Assembly: GCF_900111675.1 (NCBI RefSeq)
Contig: NZ_FOHO01000004.1
Span: 124,001 to 188,000 of the forward strand
Direction: 5' to 3'
Length of the DNA stretch: 64,000 nucleotides
Origin: Paracoccus homiensis
GTDB lineage: Bacteria; Pseudomonadota; Alphaproteobacteria; Rhodobacterales; Rhodobacteraceae
Of this stretch, positions 8,226-16,662 are shown piece after piece; the stretch's first letter is position 1; each line of letters starts with the position of its first letter. Under the pieces are notes generated by a model. That model saw only the letters and a program-made list of their open reading frames with translations. It was not told the DNA's origin and did no database searches. A program made the position numbers and the translations under genes.

Positions 8226-9169
8226 TCACCCGTCGCACCGCGCTGCTGACCGGAACCGCCGCGCTGCTGACGCCGCTGGCCGCGCGGGCGACCGATCCCG
8301 GCTATCACCTGAAACCGGCTGAAATCGCCGATGGCGTCTGGCTGATCGAAGGGGCGCAGGACAGTTTCGCGCCCGCGAATGGCGGTGCGATCTGCAATAT
8401 TGTGATGCTGCGGACCGATCAGGGCGCGGTCGTCATCGACAGCGGCGGCACCGCCCTGCACGGGGCGGCGCTGCGGGATTTTGCCGATCAGCGGCTGGGC
8501 GGGGTGGCCGCCACACTGAACACCCATCATCACCCCGATCACTGGTTCGGCAATCAGGCCTTTGCCGACCGCCCGATCCTTGCCTTGCCCGCGACGCGGG
8601 GCCTGCAGGCGCAGAACGCGCAGGCGCTGAGCGAGGGGCTGTATCGCATTCTTGGCGGCTGGATGCGCGGCACCGTCCCGCTGCCTGCGGCGACCGCCGT
8701 GACGGGCGGCAACATGGTCATCGGCGGGCGCGAACTGCGCCTGCTGGCGCTGTCGGGGCATAGCCAGGCCGATCTGGCGCTGCTGGACCCGACCACCGGC
8801 ACGCTGATCGCGGGCGATCTGCTGTTTCTGGATCGTGCGCCCAGCTTTCCCGACGCGGATCTGGACGCATGGCGCGGGGCGCTGGACCGGCTGGCCGCGA
8901 TCCCGGCCTCGGGCATCGTGCCGGGGCACGGGCCTTTCATGCGCGACAGCCGCGCCTTTGCCCAGACGCGCGCCTATCTGGACGCGTTTCAGGACCGCCT
9001 GGGTCGCGCCGCGGATCTTGGTCTTGCCCCGGCCGAAACGCTGGCCGCGGGCCCGATGCCCGAATTCGCCGGGCTGGGCGCCAACCCCGAGGAATATCAC
9101 CGCGCCGTGGTCCAACGCTGGCGCGATTTCGAAGACATGGCCCTGCCGCTGATCGGTGGCACCGCCTGA
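8222..9169 (+). CDS. Quinoprotein relay system zinc metallohydrolase (MBL fold)
   Basis: A metallo-beta-lactamase-fold protein of 315 residues with a twin-arginine-like leader (ITRRTALLTGTAALLTPLAARA). Metal ligands are visible: THHHPDHWFG (His102, His104, Asp106, His107), His180 in LSGHSQADL, Asp199 in LIAGDLLF and a later VPGHGPF. This family accompanies the SoxYZ-like carrier in PQQ-dehydrogenase loci. A maturation or relay role is proposed but not demonstrated in detail. The 4-bp overlap with the carrier gene points to coupled translation. Confidence 0.87.
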   Translation: MITRRTALLTGTAALLTPLAARATDPGYHLKPAEIADGVWLIEGAQDSFAPANGGAICNIVMLRTDQGAVVIDSGGTALHGAALRDFADQRLGGVAATLNTHHHPDHWFGNQAFADRPILALPATRGLQAQNAQALSEGLYRILGGWMRGTVPLPAATAVTGGNMVIGGRELRLLALSGHSQADLALLDPTTGTLIAGDLLFLDRAPSFPDADLDAWRGALDRLAAIPASGIVPGHGPFMRDSRAFAQTRAYLDAFQDRLGRAADLGLAPAETLAAGPMPEFAGLGANPEEYHRAVVQRWRDFEDMALPLIGGTA

Positions 9170-9217
9170 CGACCCGGCGGCATCCGCCGCAGCATAGCGA
9201 CAGAGGAGGAGGAAGAC

Positions 9218-11089
9218 ATGGCACATCACTATCTGAAACTACCCACGGTCAGCGCCCTTGCATTGATGGTGGCGGGCGGCCTTGGCGGCGCATTCGCCAA
9301 GGACGTCACCTGGGAGGACATCCTGAACGACCACGAAACGACCGAGGACGTTCTGATGTATGGCATGGGCAACAACGCCCAACGCTTTTCCACGCTGACC
9401 CAGATCAATGCCGAAACCGTGGCCCATCTGCGGCCCGCCTGGGCCTTTTCCTTTGGCGACGAAAAGCAGCGCGGTCAGGAAACCCAGGCGATCGTGCAGG
9501 ATGGCGTGATCTATATCACCGGGTCCTACAGCCGGGTCTGGGCGCTGGACGCCAAGACGGGCGAGCGTCTGTGGAAATTCGAAGCCCGCCTGCCCGACGA
9601 TATCCGGCCCTGCTGTGATGTGGTCAACCGTGGCGCGGCGATCTATGGCGACAAGATCTTTTTCGGCGCGCTGGATGCCAGCATCTATGCGCTGGACAAG
9701 AAGACCGGCAAGGTCGTCTGGCGCGAGAAATTCGCCGATCACAAGGTCGGCTACACCATGACCGGTGCGCCGACCATCGTGAAGGACAGCGAAACCGACC
9801 GGGTCATGCTGATCCATGGCAGTTCGGGCGATGAATTCGGCGTGGTCGGCAAGCTTTATGCCCGCGATGTCGAAACCGGCGAAGAAATCTGGATGCGGCC
9901 CTTTGTCGAAGGCCACAAGGGCAATCTGAACGGCGAGGAAAGCACCGTCACCGGCGATGCGTCGGCACCCAGCTGGCCGGTGAATGATGATGGCAGCAAG
10001 GTCGAAGCTTGGCACCATGGCGGCGGTGCCCCTTGGCAATCGGCCAGTTTCGATCCCGAAACCAACACCATCATCGTCGGCACCGGGAACCCGGCACCCT
10101 GGAACACCTGGGAACGCTCGCAGGGGGAAAATTACTGGGATTACGACAGTCTTTACACCTCGGGTCAGGCCTATGTGAACCCGACCGATGGCGAGGTGGT
10201 GGGCTTTTACCAGCACACGCCCAACGACGCCTGGGACTTTTCCGGCAATAACGAGATCATCCTGTTCGACTATACCGACAAGGACGGCAATACCCATCGC
10301 GCCGGCGCCCATGCCGACCGCAACGGGTTCTTCTATGTGACCGATATCGACGCGCTCAGCGAACGCGGCACCCAGATCAACAAGCCGACCGCCCTGCTGA
10401 ACGCCTTTCCCTTTGTCGAGGACATCACCTGGGCCGAGGGGATCGATCTGGAAACAGGCCGCCCGATCGAGGTCGAAGGTCAGCGCCCGCCCCTGCCCGC
10501 CGACGGGGAAACCAAAGGTGCCACCATTCAGGTCACGCCGCCCTTCCTTGGCGGCAAGAACTGGAACCCGATGGCCTATTCGCGTGACACCGGCCTGTTC
10601 TATGTCCCCTCAAACGACTGGACCGAGGATTACTGGACCGAAAATGTCACCTATCAGGCCGGTGCGGCCTATCTGGGACAGGGCTTCCGCATCAAACGGC
10701 TGTTTGACGACCATATCGGTGCACTGCGTGCCTTTGACCCGGCCACCGGAGAAAAGGTCTGGGAACACAAGGAAGAGTTTCCTCTGTGGGCCGGGACGCT
10801 GGCAACCGCAGGCAATCTGGTGTTCACCGGCACCTCGGATGGGTTCGTGAAGGCGTTCAATTCCGAGAATGGCGAGGAATTGTGGAAATTCCAGACCGGT
10901 TCGGGGATCGTGTCGATCCCGATCACCTGGGAGATGGATGGCAAGCAATATCTGGGCATCGCCTCGGGCTATGGCGGCGCGGTGCCGCTGTGGGGCGGCG
11001 ACATGGCGCAACTGACCACGCAGGTCAGTCAGGGCGGCTCGTTCTGGGTGTTTGAAATCCCGGATGAATTGCTGGCCATGGCGCAATAA
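9218..11089 (+). CDS. exaA: PQQ-dependent (quinoprotein) alcohol dehydrogenase, calcium type
   Basis: A 623-residue periplasmic quinoprotein with signal peptide (cleavage after GAFA, about 27) and the eight-bladed propeller tryptophan-docking pattern. The vicinal disulfide over PQQ is present (RPCCDV, Cys132-Cys133). Probable metal ligands are Glu206 (GDEFG) and Asn291 (GTGNPAPW), with catalytic Asp340 in NDAWDFSGNNE. The residue two positions after the catalytic Asp is Ser, whereas XoxF/ExaF lanthanide enzymes have Asp there, so a calcium enzyme of the ExaA ethanol-dehydrogenase type is expected. It oxidises primary alcohols to aldehydes and passes electrons to cytochrome c-550. SD GAGGAGGA precedes the ATG. 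PQQ synthesis genes are not in the window. Confidence 0.92.
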   Translation: MAHHYLKLPTVSALALMVAGGLGGAFAKDVTWEDILNDHETTEDVLMYGMGNNAQRFSTLTQINAETVAHLRPAWAFSFGDEKQRGQETQAIVQDGVIYITGSYSRVWALDAKTGERLWKFEARLPDDIRPCCDVVNRGAAIYGDKIFFGALDASIYALDKKTGKVVWREKFADHKVGYTMTGAPTIVKDSETDRVMLIHGSSGDEFGVVGKLYARDVETGEEIWMRPFVEGHKGNLNGEESTVTGDASAPSWPVNDDGSKVEAWHHGGGAPWQSASFDPETNTIIVGTGNPAPWNTWERSQGENYWDYDSLYTSGQAYVNPTDGEVVGFYQHTPNDAWDFSGNNEIILFDYTDKDGNTHRAGAHADRNGFFYVTDIDALSERGTQINKPTALLNAFPFVEDITWAEGIDLETGRPIEVEGQRPPLPADGETKGATIQVTPPFLGGKNWNPMAYSRDTGLFYVPSNDWTEDYWTENVTYQAGAAYLGQGFRIKRLFDDHIGALRAFDPATGEKVWEHKEEFPLWAGTLATAGNLVFTGTSDGFVKAFNSENGEELWKFQTGSGIVSIPITWEMDGKQYLGIASGYGGAVPLWGGDMAQLTTQVSQGGSFWVFEIPDELLAMAQ

Positions 11090-11156
11090 GCAAACCCGGC
11101 GGCGGGGCGCATCTGTGGCCCGCCGCATCCATTCCCAACATCCAAGGACCGCGACC

Positions 11157-11783
11157 ATGCTGAAAGCCCTACTGCCAGCGATCCTGCTGGTCGGCGCGAT
11201 GCCCGCCACGGCCCAACAGGCCCATGTCACGCGCGAAGATCGCAGCTTTCCGATCATCATGGATACCGATGACAAACCCGATGGCCCGCCGATCATCGCC
11301 GGGTGCGAATTGAAGCCCGGCGCGGATTGCCCCGGCATCGACCTGCGCAATGCCGATCTGGCGGGCGTGAACCTGAGCGGCGCGAACCTGCGCGGGGCCA
11401 AGCTGGCACGGGCCGATCTGTCGCATGCCACGATGAAGGGGGTCGATCTGTCCGGCGCGGATCTGCGCGGCGTCAATTTCGAAAAGACCCAGCTTCAGGG
11501 CATGAAGGCACGCGGGGCCGATCTGACCGGGGCCGATCTGGACTATACCCGCCTTGCCGGGGCCGATCTCAGCGGGGCGAACCTGACCGCGATTTCCATG
11601 GAGGCATCATGGGCCCCCAAGGCCAAGTTCGTCGGCGCGAGGATCGTGGCCGCCAACCTGTCCGAGGCCAAGTTCTATAACGCCGACATGGCCGAGGCGG
11701 TGATGGAGTCAAACAACATCCGCTTTGCCATCTGGGAAGGCGTGCATATGGAAAACTGCACCGGATGCCCGGTCGATTGGTAG
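11157..11783 (+). CDS. Secreted pentapeptide-repeat protein
   Basis: The start at 11157 follows AAGGACC and opens a signal peptide (MLKALLPAILLVGAMPATAQQ). From about residue 60 to 185 the protein consists of A(D/N)LXX pentapeptide repeats (for example DLRNADLAGVNLSGANLRGA), which fold as a right-handed quadrilateral beta-helix. Paired cysteines occur before the repeats (GCELKPGADC) and at the C terminus (NCTGC). It lies 67 bp after the dehydrogenase gene and overlaps the next gene by 19 bp, so it is likely part of the same operon. A structural or partner role in the periplasm is possible. Its function is not known to me. Confidence 0.82.
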   Translation: MLKALLPAILLVGAMPATAQQAHVTREDRSFPIIMDTDDKPDGPPIIAGCELKPGADCPGIDLRNADLAGVNLSGANLRGAKLARADLSHATMKGVDLSGADLRGVNFEKTQLQGMKARGADLTGADLDYTRLAGADLSGANLTAISMEASWAPKAKFVGARIVAANLSEAKFYNADMAEAVMESNNIRFAIWEGVHMENCTGCPVDW

Positions 11784-12187
11784 CTTTGCTGGCGGCGGCA
11801 ACCCTGGGCGCAGGCCCTTCGTCCGCTTCGGACGGGTTGTCCGAGTGCCGCAAGGTGGCATCCGATCCTGCGCGGCTGGCCTGTTATGATGCGCTGCCGC
11901 TGCCCGACGATCACGACCGGATCGTCTTTAGCGGCAGTGGCAGCAAATCGCTGCCCGCCTTTCACGCCGAGGCGCAGTCCGTGCTGCGGTTTCACAGCGA
12001 CGATGCGGTGTTCGTGGCCTATCTGCTGGACCGTCACGGTGCGGTCGTCCAGAACCTTCATCATGGCGGCAGGGGCGCCGGACAACATCTTGTTGAAGCA
12101 GCCGGTTCCTACAGGCTTCAGATCAACGCGATCGGTGGCTGGCGTGTCGAGGTCGTCTCACCCAGCGCAAGAAACATAGTAAAATAA
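11765..12187 (+). CDS. Small secreted protein of unknown function
   Basis: This protein of 140 residues begins with a signal peptide (MPGRLVALLAAATLGAGPSSA), followed by a two-cysteine motif (LSECRKVASDPARLACYDAL). That motif is common at the N terminus of small proteobacterial periplasmic proteins. The rest is a compact beta-rich region. It overlaps the pentapeptide-repeat gene by 19 bp and is the last gene of the PQQ operon, so a role in the same periplasmic process is plausible. I do not recognise a specific family. Confidence 0.6.
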   Translation: MPGRLVALLAAATLGAGPSSASDGLSECRKVASDPARLACYDALPLPDDHDRIVFSGSGSKSLPAFHAEAQSVLRFHSDDAVFVAYLLDRHGAVVQNLHHGGRGAGQHLVEAAGSYRLQINAIGGWRVEVVSPSARNIVK

Positions 12188-12263
12188 TCGGGAATTAGCT
12201 TTCGCTTTGGCCCGCGATCTGTCATCAGCGGTGAAACACCGTTTCTGCGATCAGGGGGCATCC

Positions 12264-13007
12264 ATGAATCAGCCGGTCATCACCCGCCATCGTTTCGACA
12301 TCCACCGTCGGGAACTGACGGTGATCGAGAAAAGCCACGTCACGCCAAAGATGATCCGGCTTGTTCTTCAGGGTCCGCATCTGCAGGAATTCCACAGCCT
12401 GTCGCCCGACGATCACATCAAGCTTGTCTTCGATCAGGACGGGGCCGAGCCGATGATGCGCGAATATACCCCGCGCGCCTTCGATCTTGATACCGCGACG
12501 ATCACGCTGGATTTCGCGGTGCATCAGGCCGGGCCCGCGACGCAATGGGCCATCGACGCGCAGGTTGGTGACAGCCTGAAGATTGCCGGCCCACGCGGAT
12601 CGGCCGTGATCGCACAGGATTTCGACTGGTACCTGCTGATCGGTGATGAAACCGCCCTGCCCGCCATGGGCCGCTGGGTCGAAGAGATGCGCGCGGGCAC
12701 CAAGGTCACCACGCTGGGACTGGTGCAGGACCGGGCCGAAGAACAGAACTTCACGACCGCCGCCGAACTTCAGGGACATTGGCTGCATCGTGCCGACCCG
12801 ACCGACCCAGCCGTGGCGGTCGATGCGGTGGCCGATCTGCCCTGCCCCGAGGGGCGCGGCTTTGTCTGGATCGCCGCAGAGGCCGCCGTCGCCAAAGCCC
12901 TGCGCGAATATTTCCTGACCCAACGGAATCATCCCCGCGACTGCATGAAAGCCGCCGGGTACTGGGTCAATGGGCAGGCCGACACCAGCATCAAGTCGAT
13001 CGACTAG
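12264..13007 (+). CDS. Siderophore-interacting protein (FAD-dependent ferric reductase family)
   Basis: The start at 12264 is preceded by AGGGGG. The 247-residue protein has the SIP-family order: a FAD-binding beta-barrel with REYTPRAFD near residues 75-83 (the R-x-Y-T flavin motif) and a C-terminal NAD(P)H-binding SIP domain (WYLLIGDETALPAMGRWVEE, then GFVWIAAEAAVAKALREYF and AAGYWVNGQ). Such proteins reduce ferric siderophores in the cytoplasm. No siderophore receptor or importer gene is adjacent, so it appears to stand alone. I did not find an obvious Fur- or RirA-type site in the short upstream gap. Confidence 0.88.
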   Translation: MNQPVITRHRFDIHRRELTVIEKSHVTPKMIRLVLQGPHLQEFHSLSPDDHIKLVFDQDGAEPMMREYTPRAFDLDTATITLDFAVHQAGPATQWAIDAQVGDSLKIAGPRGSAVIAQDFDWYLLIGDETALPAMGRWVEEMRAGTKVTTLGLVQDRAEEQNFTTAAELQGHWLHRADPTDPAVAVDAVADLPCPEGRGFVWIAAEAAVAKALREYFLTQRNHPRDCMKAAGYWVNGQADTSIKSID

Positions 13008-13072
13008 ACCACGCGACTTGACATATCGCCCCGCAACGCCAACCCGTAGAGGCAGGCGGGAACGGGGCGCAG

Positions 13073-14074
13073 ATGGCACGACAGCGGGTCACATTGGAAC
13101 AGGTCGCAAAGGCGGCGGGCGTTTCGCGGGCAACCGTGTCGCTGGTGGTCCGCGACTCGCCCCTTGTCGCCGACGAGACGCGCGAGAAGGTTCAGCGGAC
13201 GATGGCCGCGCTTGATTACGTCCGCGACATCGGTGCGGCCCGCCTGCGCAGCAACAGCAGCCGCACCATCGGCCTGATCGTGCCCAATCTGGTGAACCCT
13301 TTTTTCACCGAGTTCCTTTCCGGCGTCGAACAGGTCATGGGCGATCAGGACCGCGTTGTCCTGCTGGCGGACAGCCATGATGATCCGCTGCGGCAGGACG
13401 CGATCCTGCAACGATTTCGCGGGCATGGCGTCGATGGCGTGATCCTGTGCCCCGCCCAGACAAGCGATCCGGACCTGCTGACCCGGATGCGGCTTTGGAA
13501 CCTGCCCTTGGTTCAGGCGCTGCGGGAAATCGGACCGGGCCACGGCGATTATGCGGGGGCCGATTACCGTGACGGCATCCTTCAGGCGCTGCGGCATCTG
13601 CGTAATCTGGGCCATCGCGACATCGCATTCCTATCGGTCACCGCCGATACCTCGGCCCGGACGGAACGCAGCGTGGGTTTTGCGCAGGCTTTGGCGCAAA
13701 CGGGGACGCGCAATGCCGGGATCATCGAGGCCGACCTGACCTGGGACGCGGCCGAGCAGTCCGCCACTGAAATCCTTGCAACCCGCGCCACCGCGGTTCT
13801 GTGCTTCAACGACGTTCTGGCCGCGGGGCTGATACTGGGTCTGCGCCGGGCAGGGACCAAGCCGGGGCGCGATATCTCGGTCGTCGGGCTGGACGATCTG
13901 CCGCTGGCCCGCATGATGCACCCTGCCCTGACCAGCGTGGCCGTTCATCCGCGAAGGATCGGGAACGAGGCCGCCGCCCTTCTTGGCAGGCGTCTGCGCG
14001 ACCCGTCCATCGGGCCCGGACGCAGCATCCTGCCAACCCAACTGATCGTCCGCGACAGCACGGGTAGGATTTGA
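13073..14074 (+). CDS. LacI-family transcriptional regulator
   Basis: A 333-residue LacI/GalR repressor. The N-terminal helix-turn-helix (VTLEQVAKAAGVSRATVSLVV) and hinge helix are intact, and the periplasmic-binding-protein-like effector domain starts with RTIGLIVPNLVNPFF. It is followed immediately by a promoter with a LacI-type operator and then the sugar kinase and hydratase genes, so it very likely represses that operon. A sugar acid or keto-deoxy acid is the probable effector, inferred from the targets. Confidence 0.9.
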   Translation: MARQRVTLEQVAKAAGVSRATVSLVVRDSPLVADETREKVQRTMAALDYVRDIGAARLRSNSSRTIGLIVPNLVNPFFTEFLSGVEQVMGDQDRVVLLADSHDDPLRQDAILQRFRGHGVDGVILCPAQTSDPDLLTRMRLWNLPLVQALREIGPGHGDYAGADYRDGILQALRHLRNLGHRDIAFLSVTADTSARTERSVGFAQALAQTGTRNAGIIEADLTWDAAEQSATEILATRATAVLCFNDVLAAGLILGLRRAGTKPGRDISVVGLDDLPLARMMHPALTSVAVHPRRIGNEAAALLGRRLRDPSIGPGRSILPTQLIVRDSTGRI

Positions 14075-14107
14075 CAGCGCCTCGCCCGAGTTTTAGATCG
14101 TTCTAAA
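14071..14107 (+). promoter_or_regulatory. Promoter with LacI-type operator upstream of the kinase-hydratase operon
   Basis: TTGACA at 14071-14076 (overlapping the stop codon of the lacI-type gene) and a TAGATC-like -10 box at 14094-14099 are 17 bp apart. The 16-bp sequence TTTAGATCGTTCTAAA at 14092-14107 is palindromic except for one pair and has the central CG step typical of LacI/GalR operators. It covers the -10 region, so binding would block transcription of the kinase gene that starts 34 bp downstream. Confidence 0.75.
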
Positions 14108-14140
14108 TGCGGATGGATGCCGCGTTATGAAAGAGGGATC

Positions 14141-15079
14141 ATGCGTTTTCTGGGCGTTGGCGAACCACTGGCCGAATTCACCTCACGGGCGGATAGCCCG
14201 TCGGTTTTCCACCGTCGTGCCGGAGGCGATACGCTGAACAGTGCGATCTACCTGTCACGGCTGATGCCGGCGGGTTCGGTCGGATATCTGTCGCGTCTGG
14301 GTGACGATGCCATGAGCCGGTGGCTGCGGCAGGTCATGGCCGATGACGGCATCGAGGATTTCTGCGAAACGCAGGAGGGCGCGCGACCGGGGCTAAGCTT
14401 TATCAGCACCGACGCCCAGGGCGAACGCAGCTTTACCTATTGGCGCGATCAGGCCCCTGCCCGGCGCATGTTGCAAGACAGTTCGACCGCCGCCGAAATC
14501 CTGTCCAGTGCCGAAACGGTCTTTCTGTCGGGGATCACGCTGGCGGTTCTGCTGCCCGAAAGCCGCGACCAGATGTTCGCCGTGCTGCGGCACCGGCATC
14601 GCGCCGGTCTGGCGACAGTTCTGGATACGAATTATCGCCCCATCCTGTGGCCCGACGCGACCACGGCGGCGCAGGTCATGGGCCGCGCTGCGGCGCTGGC
14701 ATCGCTTGTCCTGCCGTCGCAGGACGATATGGAAGCGGCCTTCGGCTGCGCGGATGCGAAAGCCTCGATCAACCGTCTGACCGCGCTGACCAAGGCGGAA
14801 ATCGTGTTGACCACGGGCGGCGACGCCGTGCTGCATCGCCCCGGCGGGCAGGACCGGGTCGATCAGTATGCCCTGCCCCCAAAGGTGGCGGCGACCGATA
14901 CCACCGGCGCGGGTGACAGCTTCAATGCCGGCTGGATCGCATCGCGTGCCTGTGGCATGACGCCTGCGGATGCGATTGCACGCGCCGCCAGGCTGGCGGG
15001 TACCGTGGTGCAGCATCCGGGTGCGGTCATCCCACGCGAGGCCATGCCCGATCTGACCAACAGCAAGGACCCAGCATGA
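14141..15079 (+). CDS. kdgK: PfkB-family sugar kinase, probably 2-keto-3-deoxygluconate kinase
   Basis: The ATG at 14141 is preferred over an in-frame ATG 24 bp upstream because AAAGAGGG precedes it and the protein then begins with the typical FLGVGEPLAEF. The 312-residue product has the PfkB signatures: GGDTLNSAIYLSRL near residue 29 and the catalytic DTTGAGDSFNAGW near 256. This family phosphorylates 2-keto-3-deoxygluconate to KDPG. It shares an operon with a keto-acid hydratase (4-bp overlap) and lies under the LacI operator. No KDPG aldolase is nearby, so the substrate assignment rests on family resemblance. Confidence 0.82.
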   Translation: MRFLGVGEPLAEFTSRADSPSVFHRRAGGDTLNSAIYLSRLMPAGSVGYLSRLGDDAMSRWLRQVMADDGIEDFCETQEGARPGLSFISTDAQGERSFTYWRDQAPARRMLQDSSTAAEILSSAETVFLSGITLAVLLPESRDQMFAVLRHRHRAGLATVLDTNYRPILWPDATTAAQVMGRAAALASLVLPSQDDMEAAFGCADAKASINRLTALTKAEIVLTTGGDAVLHRPGGQDRVDQYALPPKVAATDTTGAGDSFNAGWIASRACGMTPADAIARAARLAGTVVQHPGAVIPREAMPDLTNSKDPA

Positions 15080-15810
15080 GCCAGTTCGACCCCGCAGCCG
15101 CCGCTGCAACCATCCTCGCCGTTCGCAACGGGGCCGAACGGCCCGCCGATCTGGACCAGACCCCGCCCGATACCGACGCGGCCTATGCCGTCCAGCGCGA
15201 GGTGATCGCAGGGCTCGGTCAGGGTGGCGCATGGAAAATCGCGATGCTGGAGGGTCGTCACCGCCACACCGGCGTCATGCCGCGCAGCGAAATCAGCATG
15301 TGGGGGGAAACCCGTCCCGCGCTGCCCAAGGATGCCTGTGTCGAGGTTGAAACCGCGCTGATCCTTGGCGCCGACCTGCCCGCGGGTTCGGACGCCGCCG
15401 CCGCCCGCGCCGCCGTGGCCGAGGTGCGTCTGGCACTGGAACTGGTATCGTCGCGCTTTGCCGACCGCACCGCCGCAAATCCGCTAAGCGGCATGGCCGA
15501 TAATTTCAGCTCGGCCGGGATCGTTCTGGGCGACCAGATCGAGGAGTGGGACGGCACCCTGGAAGGCAAGATGGATCTGCGCCTGTCCTATGACGGCACG
15601 GCGGTCGAGGTGACCGAAGTTGCCCAACCGCTGTCGGGCGCGATCGAATTTCTGGTCTGGCTTGCCGATCACGCCGAAGCTCAGGGCCTGCCGCTGCGCC
15701 GAGGCGATGTGCTGATCACCGGCGCGCGGATCGGACCCCTTCCGATGAACGGCGCAACCGAGGTTCGCGCCTCGGCCGGATCGGCCGAGGTTTCGGTCAG
15801 CTTCGCCTGA
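15076..15810 (+). CDS. 2-keto-4-pentenoate hydratase / FAH-fold family protein (MhpD-like)
   Basis: The 244-residue protein has MhpD-type hydratase features: GGAWKIAMLEGRHRHTG near residues 50-66, the acidic metal site VEVETALILG near 89-98 and NPLSGMADNFSSAGIVLG near 134-151. The family hydrates 2-keto-4-pentenoate or acts on related 2-keto acids in a metal-dependent way. Here it overlaps the kinase gene by 4 bp in a LacI-controlled sugar-acid operon, which suggests a carbohydrate-derived 2-keto acid rather than an aromatic ring-cleavage product. It ends 6 bp before the convergent dipeptide-transporter gene. Confidence 0.75.
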   Translation: MSQFDPAAAAATILAVRNGAERPADLDQTPPDTDAAYAVQREVIAGLGQGGAWKIAMLEGRHRHTGVMPRSEISMWGETRPALPKDACVEVETALILGADLPAGSDAAAARAAVAEVRLALELVSSRFADRTAANPLSGMADNFSSAGIVLGDQIEEWDGTLEGKMDLRLSYDGTAVEVTEVAQPLSGAIEFLVWLADHAEAQGLPLRRGDVLITGARIGPLPMNGATEVRASAGSAEVSVSFA

Positions 15811-15816
15811 ACCGCC

Positions 15817-16662
15817 CTAGACGGCCGCGCCCTGACGCGCGGCCTTGCGGCGGGCGACGCGGGCGCGGATCGCTTCGATATCCGTGACCGGCGTGGCGTT
15901 GAACAATTGCTGCGTATAGGCGTGTCGGGGGTTGGCAAAAATCTCATCGCGCGAGGCCTGTTCGACGGCCTCGCCTTTTGAAATCACCATCACCTCATCC
16001 GCGATATAGCGCACCACCGACAGATCGTGGCTGACAAAGACATAGGTCAGCCCCAATTCGTCCTGCAGATCGGCCAGCAGGTTCAGCACCTGCGCCTGCA
16101 CCGACAGATCCAGCGCCGAGACAGGTTCGTCCAGCACCAGCAGCGAGGGGTTCAGCATCAGCGCCCGCGCAATCGCGATCCGCTGCCGCTGTCCACCGGA
16201 AAACATGTGCGGATAGCGGTTGTAATGTTCAGGCATCAGCCCGACCTTCTGCAACATCGCCTTGGCGCGGTCGCGCCGTTCGGCGGCAGGCACATCGGTG
16301 TTGATGACCAGCGGCTCGGTCAGCACATCGCCGATCTTCTGACGCGGGTTCAGGCTGCCATAGGGGTTCTGGAACACCATCTGCACCTTGGACCGCATCT
16401 CGGGGCCGGGGCGTTTCGCCGCGATATCGACCGGCTGACCGTCGATCAGCAACTGCCCGCCTGAGGGCGCGTCGATCAGCGCGACGATCCGCGCCAGCGT
16501 CGATTTGCCGGACCCGGATTCGCCCACGATGGCCAGCGTCTTGCCCTTCTGGACGCTGAAATCGATGCCCTTCACGGCGCGGACGGTCTTGGCCTTGCGC
16601 AGCATGCTGCCCGGCACGTGATAGTTCTGAACGATGGCGCGTCCTTCGACGACTGGGGTCAT
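15817..16662 (-). CDS. dppF: Dipeptide/oligopeptide ABC transporter ATP-binding protein (DppF type)
   Basis: A 281-residue ABC ATPase with Walker [10 protein letters not shown] (about 49-57), a Q loop, signature MFSGGQRQRIAIAR (about 152-165), Walker B LLVLDEPVSALD and the H-loop His in VSHDLSVV. The C-terminal oligopeptide-transporter extension (HAYTQQLFNATP) is present, though the protein is shorter than the usual 320-330 residues. Last gene of the dppABCDF-type operon, with a 4-bp overlap with dppD. Together the two ATPases power the peptide permease. Confidence 0.9.
   Translation of the reverse strand: MTPVVEGRAIVQNYHVPGSMLRKAKTVRAVKGIDFSVQKGKTLAIVGESGSGKSTLARIVALIDAPSGGQLLIDGQPVDIAAKRPGPEMRSKVQMVFQNPYGSLNPRQKIGDVLTEPLVINTDVPAAERRDRAKAMLQKVGLMPEHYNRYPHMFSGGQRQRIAIARALMLNPSLLVLDEPVSALDLSVQAQVLNLLADLQDELGLTYVFVSHDLSVVRYIADEVMVISKGEAVEQASRDEIFANPRHAYTQQLFNATPVTDIEAIRARVARRKAARQGAAV

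Noticed and set aside
9218..11089. Lanthanide-dependent XoxF/ExaF identity for the quinoprotein
   Set aside because: The position two residues after the catalytic Asp is Ser, not the Asp needed for lanthanide binding.
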